DNA of 64,000 bases from Pyrenula massariospora (Eukaryota; Ascomycota; Eurotiomycetes; Pyrenulales; Pyrenulaceae). The stretch is from NCBI GenBank assembly GCA_021030905.1, contig JAGFMI010000016.1:434001-498000 (forward strand). The letters are read 5' to 3'. Each line of letters begins with the position of its first letter. The stretch's first letter is position 1. The position numbers were made by a program, and so were the translations under genes. Of the stretch, positions 57,503-64,000 are shown piece by piece. The notes beneath the pieces are model-generated. The model saw only the letters and a program-made list of their open reading frames with translations. It did no database searches and was not told where the DNA came from.

Positions 57503-58690
57503 TCATACAACTATATCGCCTGGATCCACCATAACCGGTTTCCACGGTTCTGAATCCTCTTCTTCTGTTTCACTCGGGACTCGGAAAGTCAGCGGGCTAT
57601 ACAAGTACCATGCCTTCAATGCCGCAACAGATGCTCGAGTCCGCGCCTCGTCTAGACTGGAACCAGAAGCCTCGCCGAGCTTCTCGTTTCCTGAAAAAAT
57701 GCCAACAAGGAATACCGGATGTCTGCTCTTCCGACCTGATTCAGCAATGAGCCTTGCAACAGGAGATTGAAAGCCTTCTCTCGCGCATAGTCGACTTAAA
57801 TCTCGAGTTGGCTGGCGAAAGCTAAAGAGATTCGAAATACTAAGCTGGCGAGAAGTGATGTGATTCTTGAAAAATTCCTTGGCCATTGAACGCCCTCCAT
57901 GTAGATAAATAGCACCCATTAATGCCCTCACAAAATTTTGGCTCGCTTTATCCGGCCTCACATGCCTTGTGTTTGTCTCATCCTCATCCAACCACTCCTC
58001 TTCAACCTTGATATCGCCAAATTCATCATCATATACCGTCCGCGAGCTCATTCCCCTTCTATATCCCCGTACTTCACCTTCTGCTCTTGCAAGGTTCAAT
58101 GCCTTTGAGCCGCTGTCGGAGCTTGACAAATCGTAAGAGGATTGTTTGAACTGAAGCAGACCAGGATCAACCTCGACTCCTGGTTCTGCAACGTGCTCGA
58201 TACCCCAATCCCGTGTCAAACTTATCATAGCTTTTGGTCCGACGTAAGCGTACATCGCCGCAAAGATCACAACGAGAGGTAAGCGCGGATAACGACATAT
58301 TAAGTGTTCGGAGGTGTAGTAGCTGAGAAGGTCTTTACCAAGAACCGATAGCTGGAGGTTATTGAAAAGTGGCGATGGGTCAGCTGAAGGGTCTATGAGA
58401 CTGCGGGCAAGGATCTCAAGAGGTAATCGGGAAGGTAGAGAAAGGCGAGCGTGGAGAGCAGCTAGTTTGGCGGATCTTTTTGAAGCACTTGGCGAAGGAG
58501 ATGGAAGTTTGGTCCTATCGTCTTCTGTCCTTGAGCTATTAAGAGACAGCGCGTCGTCGCTGAGCTTCCGGGTAGGACTGTAAATCGTAGTTGACCTTAG
58601 AATTTGATCTTTAGCAAGGGGAAAAGAGCCTTTGCCAGCGCGGAGGGACAGGGTGAAGGCCCTCCATGGCGGCTGTTGCAACCTTCTCAT
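57503..58690 (-). CDS. MRPL3: mitochondrial large-subunit ribosomal protein mL44 (Mrpl3)
   Basis: One exon, about 395 residues from ATG 58690. The opening MRRLQQPPWRAFTLSLRAGK is a mitochondrial presequence by composition. The RNase III-like fold shows in ARSLIDPSADPSPLFNNLQL, LGKDLLSYYTSEHLICRYPR, LPLVVIFAAMYAYVGP and NFVRALMGAIYLHGGRSMAKEF. A double-stranded RNA-binding-like segment follows (RDLSRLCAREGF, PVFLVGIFSGNEKLGEASG, ARTRASVAALKAWYL). The catalytic acidic residues of true RNase III are not evident, as expected for this ribosomal relative. It sits near the membrane-facing part of the fungal mitoribosome large subunit. Length and order match fungal Mrpl3. Confidence 0.9.
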   Translation of the reverse strand: MRRLQQPPWRAFTLSLRAGKGSFPLAKDQILRSTTIYSPTRKLSDDALSLNSSRTEDDRTKLPSPSPSASKRSAKLAALHARLSLPSRLPLEILARSLIDPSADPSPLFNNLQLSVLGKDLLSYYTSEHLICRYPRLPLVVIFAAMYAYVGPKAMISLTRDWGIEHVAEPGVEVDPGLLQFKQSSYDLSSSDSGSKALNLARAEGEVRGYRRGMSSRTVYDDEFGDIKVEEEWLDEDETNTRHVRPDKASQNFVRALMGAIYLHGGRSMAKEFFKNHITSRQLSISNLFSFRQPTRDLSRLCAREGFQSPVARLIAESGRKSRHPVFLVGIFSGNEKLGEASGSSLDEARTRASVAALKAWYLYSPLTFRVPSETEEEDSEPWKPVMVDPGDIVV

Positions 58691-59506
58691 GAATGTCGAG
58701 ACTGTCACGTCTGACCTGTCAAAAATGGGTCAGACGCGGCAATCTTCATCCTTTCGTGCTCTGAGAGCAAAATGAAGATCTTTCAGTCCAGGAGCTTTTC
58801 GAGAATAACATTGACGGGGAAGGTAGGCCGAGACCTAGCTTGCATCGGAAATACCCCTGCCACTGACAGGACAGTCAACCTTACTTCCTAACCCTCAGAC
58901 TCTATGAAACCGCAGAACCAAAGAAAGCTGCGCAGAGCTCGCAGATTACCTTCCTCATCAAACTTCTGAGCCGAAAATTGTCAGGAAATGGGCGGTGGCG
59001 GCAAGATCCCGTGCGCAGTCTGGCAGACCATCTTGAAAACAAGCTAATTGAGTCTACAGATACCCTAAGCACGTGTGGTCGCCCGCCGGTGGATGGTACG
59101 CTCAGCCTGCCAATTGGAAGTCTAATACCGCTATAATGGGCGTCGTCATCTTTGGCTTCAGTGTGTTGGGATTCAAGCTGAGCGCGGAAAGAGAACATAG
59201 GGATAGGATGCCAGATCCAGACAGATTCTTCCCTAGCCGATAGTATGTATCCTCAAGCTTGTCGTGGCATGCGATCAATCTGACGATTTCTGTAGCTGGA
59301 GTAGGCAAATTATTGAGCACGAGAAGGCGATGAAAGCAAAACAGTTGAACGAGCGCAATGATTCTCCTTGACCCGGTAATACAGACTTTGTGAGTCGGCG
59401 TTCAAGGTTGGCAGATAATACGAAACTTCATTTGAAAGAATTCGGACCCGATTACTGATCACGTTGTCTCTATATGACTTGTACGAAGTGAAAGGTAATA
59501 TTCCAA
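58691..59506. other. intergenic, no recognisable gene
   Basis: 816 bp upstream of mL44 and downstream of the MAK32-like gene. Only short motif-free frames on the minus strand (58902-59320). Confidence 0.5.
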
Positions 59507-60766
59507 TCAAAAGTCACACTCAACCCGCGTTTGACATGAGACGTGTTTGCCTTGACTTGATACATATTCCTCAAGCCGTTTCTCAAAACACTGCCCATTC
59601 CACGTTTCTTCCCCAGCATCATCGGAGCCGATCTCTGGAACTCCCGTCTGTTGTATTGCAAAGCCCGCGGCAACATTGGCGTACGCTAACGCTTCTGGAA
59701 GTCGTTGAAATCTTCCCCACGTTGAGCTGATTTCATTCAAATTCTTCTTGCATGCAATACTGGTCAATTTAGGCTCAATTCCTTCTCCTAAGACCATACC
59801 AAGGGCACCCAGAAAGGTATTTCCTCCACCCGTGGGATCAACAACGGCATTGCTGCTAACGGCGCCCTTCTCGTCTGGGGTATGATATGCAGGCATCTCC
59901 AAAACATGATCGCCGTAGTAAGCGCGACATCCATGCCGTCCAGCTCGAACGATCAGAACGCCGTCCTTGTTCGGTCCGATCCCGCTTTGAAGAAGGCCCT
60001 TCGATGCACTCTGTTCGTCTTGATTGCTGTAATCGCTAAACAATCCCGCAAATTCCACTTCGTTCGGACTGACGATATCCACCATCTTGCTTGCATTCAG
60101 GAAGGTTTGGCGTTCAGCTGCAATGCACGAATCTGGAAACGGCTCCCATATAAACAATGGGCGAGTACTCTCGGAGCTGTGCTGACGCCGTCGACTCATG
60201 ACGCCGTTCACTAAGTCTATGGCTCTCTGCGCTGTACAGATCATGTGAAAAGCGGATGCCATCAAGTGAGACAACGGCAAGGAATGCTCGTCAAGACGTA
60301 GTTTCGGTGTTATGAAGCGAAATTCTGGAAGATCTTAGCGGTTTCTGCTTTTCTCAACTTGACGAAACTGGATCCTCCAACCTCTAAATTCGTTGGCTCG
60401 AAACCCATTCCAAGCTCTCGTTGTCAGCCGTGAATTATCCACCCGGAACTCACATGTTGTCTGCCAGCTTTCGATGATATTCCGAAGCTCGGTGGGAAAG
60501 TCAGAGCCGACATCTACGATCCATCCAACCCGACGTGCTCCCTTTTTGCCTCCAGCCATTCGCGCTCCTAGAGCGGCATACGTTCCAGCACCGCCAATGT
60601 TGTCTCTTCGAACAGCCTTTGACGGACTATGTGGAGCGTCGGTCGGGGTGTTGTAGAGCTCGATCTCGTCTAAGACCAATTTAGATAGAGAAATAGCGGC
60701 AGTGAAGGCGATCTTCTCACCTATGGTAAACATAGCAAGCGTAGTAAAGACAATATCTGTCGCCAT
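59507..60766 (-). CDS. MAK32: Mak32-like PfkB-family sugar kinase-like protein
   Basis: Three exons: 60766-60721, 60669-60382 and 60324-59507. The product has about 383 residues. Intron 1 is 51 nt (GTGAGA...TCTTAG), divisible by three and without a stop. Splicing it joins MATDIVFTTLAMFTI to DEIELYNTP, as in the family. Intron 2 is 57 nt (GTTGGA...TTCCAG) and gives NEFREFRFITPKLRLD. PfkB features are NIGGAGTYAALGARM near the N-terminus, GWIVDVGSDFP, IWEPFPDSC, VDIVSPNEVEFAGLF, VLIVRAGRHGCRAYY and the signature DPTGGGNTFLGALGMVL. In active PfkB kinases the signature ends G-D with a catalytic Asp; here it is G-N, which I recall as usual for the Mak32 group. In yeast Mak32 affects a killer-virus RNA; the cellular role is unclear. 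Divergent from CAP. Confidence 0.85.
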
Positions 60767-61409
60767 TTTGAACGAGCACCCTGAGGGCTTTGAGAAGTTG
60801 TATAGACTGGCTGCTCGGACGTCTGGGCCTTAATTCGCAAGACTGTCACCGTCTCGAAATAGATACACTCTTCCTAGAGTATGTCTACGACGGAAAAACG
60901 TTGTCAATTTATAGACCCTCTAATAGTAGTTAAACCTTCATCAAGATTTGTCATGCGAAGGTTCAAATGACTACGGACAGATCGCTTCTGACACCCTTTA
61001 AAGGGTGATCAGGCTCGCCTGCGACGATCACCCTTAACCTCACCTCGTCTGCCAGCCTCATATCTCGGCGTGATTCGGTGATCAGGCAGGGACTCCAGCT
61101 TCGACATTCCGCAAGCCGACAGGGGCCGAGCTGCTCCTAAATCGGACCTTGGCCAATCGGAGTTCTCCTCTCCGCAGAGGCCTGGGGAAATTCAAGCTCT
61201 CAAGTCTCTCCCTTCTGCCTTGCTTTATCAAATCTATTTGAAGCTCTAGCGAATCCTCAGATTGTATGAAGTATCTATTTTAACAATACCAAAATCAAAA
61301 CCCGTTTCCATAACTACTCTAGACGTCGCAACCCTTACCACTGCAACACTAAGCTTCCTAAAAACACCAGCAGTCTTACCAGGACAGGGACAACTTGCAC
61401 CCTTCAAAA
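60767..61409. promoter_or_regulatory. divergent intergenic region MAK32-like / CAP with nested palindromes
   Basis: 643 bp between the two starts. It contains the perfect palindrome CCCTTTAAAGGG (60994-61005). Overlapping that is a 9-bp inverted repeat, AGGGTGATC (61002-61010) and GATCACCCT (61026-61034). Together they place three copies of CACCCTT/AAGGGTG in about 45 bp, which could be a binding-site cluster. No known factor can be named from the sequence. Confidence 0.35.
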
Positions 61410-63204
61410 ATGGCTTCCAATATGCACAACCTCACAACCTTAATCAAGCGGTCAGTCCACGATGTTCTACCGTGTCTCTACGCGATTCCTCTCTAAGTTG
61501 TGAGCTCCGAGAGGATCAAAACTAACTTAACGTCTATTAGCTTGGAAGCGGCCACGTCGCGGCTCGAAGACATGGCTACATCGGTTGATGAGTCGCATAC
61601 CTCAACCGTAGCGGCCATCACAAGTGCAAGCTCGGTACCTTCTGAAAAGCAGTCCTCCTCAGCCACGCTGCAGCCTCCGCCGACGTCTGAACCCTTACCA
61701 CGAACAATTGAAGATTTTGACAAGCTTATCAATGAGGACGTCAAGAGCTTTGTGTCTGCAAGTAGCAAAGTAGGGGATCTTGTAGAACAACAGGTGTGAT
61801 TCATGCGGAGCTCTCGCAATCCGAAAATGTTTTCGACGACATGCTGATCGCGATGTTTTTAGGCTAAATCTGTTCTTGCAGCCTTTGACGCCGAACGAAC
61901 CTATTTACTGTTAACAACAAAAGCAAAAAAGCCTAGTCCTCAGCCACCAGAACTTTTGACAGAGCTTCACCAGCACACTGGCGCTGTCGACGGGATTCGC
62001 GAGGCCAATCGCCCATCGCCATTGTTTCCACACCTGAGCGCCATATCGGAGGGCATAGTTGCACTGGGCTGGATCGTGGAAACTAGACCCGCAGACTTCG
62101 TAACTGATACCCTTGGAAGTGCTCAATTCTTCGGCAACCGCGTCCTGAAAGAGTACAAGGATAAGTAGGTGATATGTATTCGCGCGACCGTTGCCTTCTG
62201 TTCTGACCTATAACAGAGACAAGGCGCATACCGATTTTATTCAAGCGTATTATCGCATTTTCAAGTCGCTTATCGCCTATATAAAGCAACACTACCCTTC
62301 CGGGCTGATGTGGAACAACAAGGACGGGATCGATGCTATGGAAGCTTTGGAGCAGATCAAATCGGGATCAGTATCGACCTCGAAATCAGGTACAGCCACT
62401 GGTCCTCCTCCTCCGCCACCACTTCCAAAATTCGATAATGTTGGCGGTCCACCACCGCCGCCAGTGCCATCATCAGGCGGTGCAGCGAAATCCGGAGGGG
62501 ACATGTCAGCAGTCTTCGATCAATTGAACCAGGGCTCCACCATCACATCTGGGCTGCGAAAGGTCGAAAAATCTGAAATGACTCACAAAAATCCTTCGCT
62601 TCGTGCCAGCTCCACGGTACCTGAACGAAGTAATTCGCAGACCTCTATCTCTTCTTCAACTTCGCGGGGGAAATCTCCAATGCCTTCGAAGAAGCCTAAG
62701 CCTGAGAGTATGCGGACGAAGAAGCCTCCGAAGAAAGAGCTTGACGGCAACAAGTGGCTAATCGAGAACTTTGACAACAGCGGCGACATTGTAGAGATAC
62801 CGGCTCAGCTCACCCACAGCATTCTCATCACACGGTGTTCCAAAAGCATCATCAAGGTCACCGGAAAAGCCAATGCTATCTCCATCGACAACTGCACCGG
62901 ACTCTCGATCGTGGTAGATTCCTTAGTCTCGAGCCTGGATGTCATCAAGTCGCCAAAGTTCCAGTTACAAATAGACGGAGTCGTGCCGACCGTCATGCTT
63001 GATCAAGTCGACACTGCGTCAATCTATCTTAGCCAGGAGAGTCTGGGCTTGGAGTTGTTTACGAGCAAGTCATCAAGTGTAAACGTCGTTCTGCCGGCAC
63101 GGAACGATAGTGAGGACGACAAAGAGTGCCCACTTCCGGAGCAAATAAGAAGCGTGGTTAAGAATGGGGCAGTAATCAGCGAGATTGTGGAACATGCAGG
63201 ATAA
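61410..63204 (+). CDS. SRV2: adenylyl cyclase-associated protein CAP/Srv2
   Basis: Four exons: 61410-61450, 61541-61793, 61863-62164 and 62217-63204. Introns are 90, 69 and 52 nt. The product has about 527 residues. The N-terminus MASNMHNLTTLIKRLEAATSRLE forms the oligomerising and cyclase-binding coiled coil. The helical folded domain spans about residues 80-215 (IEDFDKLINEDVKSFVSASS, HTGAVDGIREANRPSPLF, ALGWIVETRPADFVTD, DFIQAYYRIFKSLI, PSGLMWNNKDGIDAME). Two proline clusters follow (GPPPPPPLPKF, GGPPPPPVPSSG), then a WH2-like part (DMSAVFDQLNQGSTITSGLR, LRKV) and the C-terminal beta-helix CARP domain (DGNKWLIENFDNSGDIVEI, SIYLSQESLGLELFTSKSSS). CAP recycles cofilin-bound actin monomers and links Ras to adenylyl cyclase in fungi. 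All segments look intact. Confidence 0.96.
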
Positions 63205-64000
63205 TGCTCTTGACGATTTTGTACAAAATGAAAACTGAAATTAAGTAAGCTAGTTCCCGCCGTACGAAGAGGTCAAGAATAAGCTGGTGCGCTGAAGCTA
63301 AAGCATCTGTTGTAACCCTCAGGGGAAGGCCGGCGTTGAGTCAATTGCAAGACACTGGACGATTGTACAATAGCCCTGCGCTCCGACTGGATAGGACTTA
63401 CGCTGGCACAGATGGTTTTCCCCCGGGACATCATCAGGGGATACATAGTGCTGCTTCTGCCACTGCTCATCACGCTTTAGCATGGCGGCTATCACTGTCA
63501 CGGATGACGCTTAGAGCAATAGACGCTTGTATACGGTCACCAATATACGGGACAGCGATGACAGTGAGGTAGTCGTAGAGGAAGGTATTAAAACCACCTT
63601 CAATTCTTATAGTTCCTCATGAGGGAGGAAACTCATTCGTGACACGAGGGAGCGTCGATGTTCCAGTTGAGTAAAGATTAGCACACCTTCATTTGAAAAG
63701 TCTTAGGATGATGGGGAAACGTCCGAGACATTTTCTCATTCCAAACCCTTCCAATGGCGATGAGGATCGACAGGGATTCGGCGTTTGATCTCTTGACGTT
63801 CCACAAGTAATTCACGGCAGTCGAACTGCTTATTCTCCCAGGGTCCTAGTGTAATAGCATTTGCGCTTTATGAACGTAGCAAAGAGCGCAAATATTGAAT
63901 GCCTGACTTTACCAACTTTCGCATGCAACGAAATAGGTAAGCGATACGCGCACGAGGATCGGAATATCAAGGGAAAGGATCCTAGAGAACGCTAGGTTGT
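63205..64000. other. downstream flank of CAP, no recognisable gene
   Basis: 796 bp to the window edge. Short open frames on both strands at 63273-63572 lack motifs. It may include the end or beginning of a gene outside the window. Confidence 0.5.

Noticed and set aside
1-64000. Search for LTR or virus-like elements, DNA transposons, CRISPR arrays and rRNA
   Set aside because: No reverse transcriptase, integrase or transposase motif, no long terminal or inverted repeats, and no repeat-spacer array was noticed by eye; a repeat-masking run would be needed for small or old copies.

Overview
The window is nuclear DNA from a filamentous ascomycete (Pezizomycotina). The genes carry short introns of about 49-174 nt with GTRNGT-type donors and CTAAC/TACTAAT branch sites. 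The set of families is typically fungal: eEF3, Eaf7, Rrn5, Hst4-type sirtuin, Fyv7, mL44, Mak32, DUF6536 membrane protein, fungal NLR, cutinase and two P450s. I cannot place it below that level with confidence; a leotiomycete-like fungus would fit. I saw no rRNA, tRNA, CRISPR, LTR or virus-like element.

Left part (1-21 kb): 3'-truncated CTF18 (-), divergent from a BTB/POZ protein (+); a 2.8 kb gene-poor stretch; a DUF6536 multi-pass membrane protein (+); a secreted cutinase/acetylxylan esterase (+); a secreted metallopeptidase-like protein with a broken zinc motif (-); a microsomal P450 (-); a Ure2p-type glutathione S-transferase (+); and the mitochondrial helicase IRC3 (-).

Middle part (21-39 kb) is a housekeeping block: RRN5 (RNA polymerase I factor), HST4-type sirtuin, a Pro/Gly-rich glycine-zipper protein, translation factor eEF3, a gamma-tubulin complex component, the NuA4 subunit EAF7 and the peroxisomal ABC transporter PXA1.

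The 40-48.7 kb part is the least conventional. A decayed fatty-acid-desaturase gene has five in-frame TAG codons and two frameshifts. An unresolved locus follows it, then a CYP52-like P450 whose invariant ExxR arginine reads as cysteine, and then a complete NLR (HeLo-like domain, NB-ARC, TPR). Together with PXA1 this looks like a fatty-acid or alkane oxidation neighbourhood that is decaying; the link is inference.

Right part (48.7-64 kb): a nearly 3 kb gene-poor stretch, FYV7 (-) divergent from an Atos-family gene (+), a basic-secretory-protein (BSP) metallopeptidase, mitoribosomal mL44, a MAK32-like PfkB protein, and the cyclase-associated protein CAP/Srv2. Gene models were assembled by eye from splice signals and conserved motifs. 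Junctions that restore family motifs are solid; first exons of CTF18, the GCP gene and the Atos gene are less certain.
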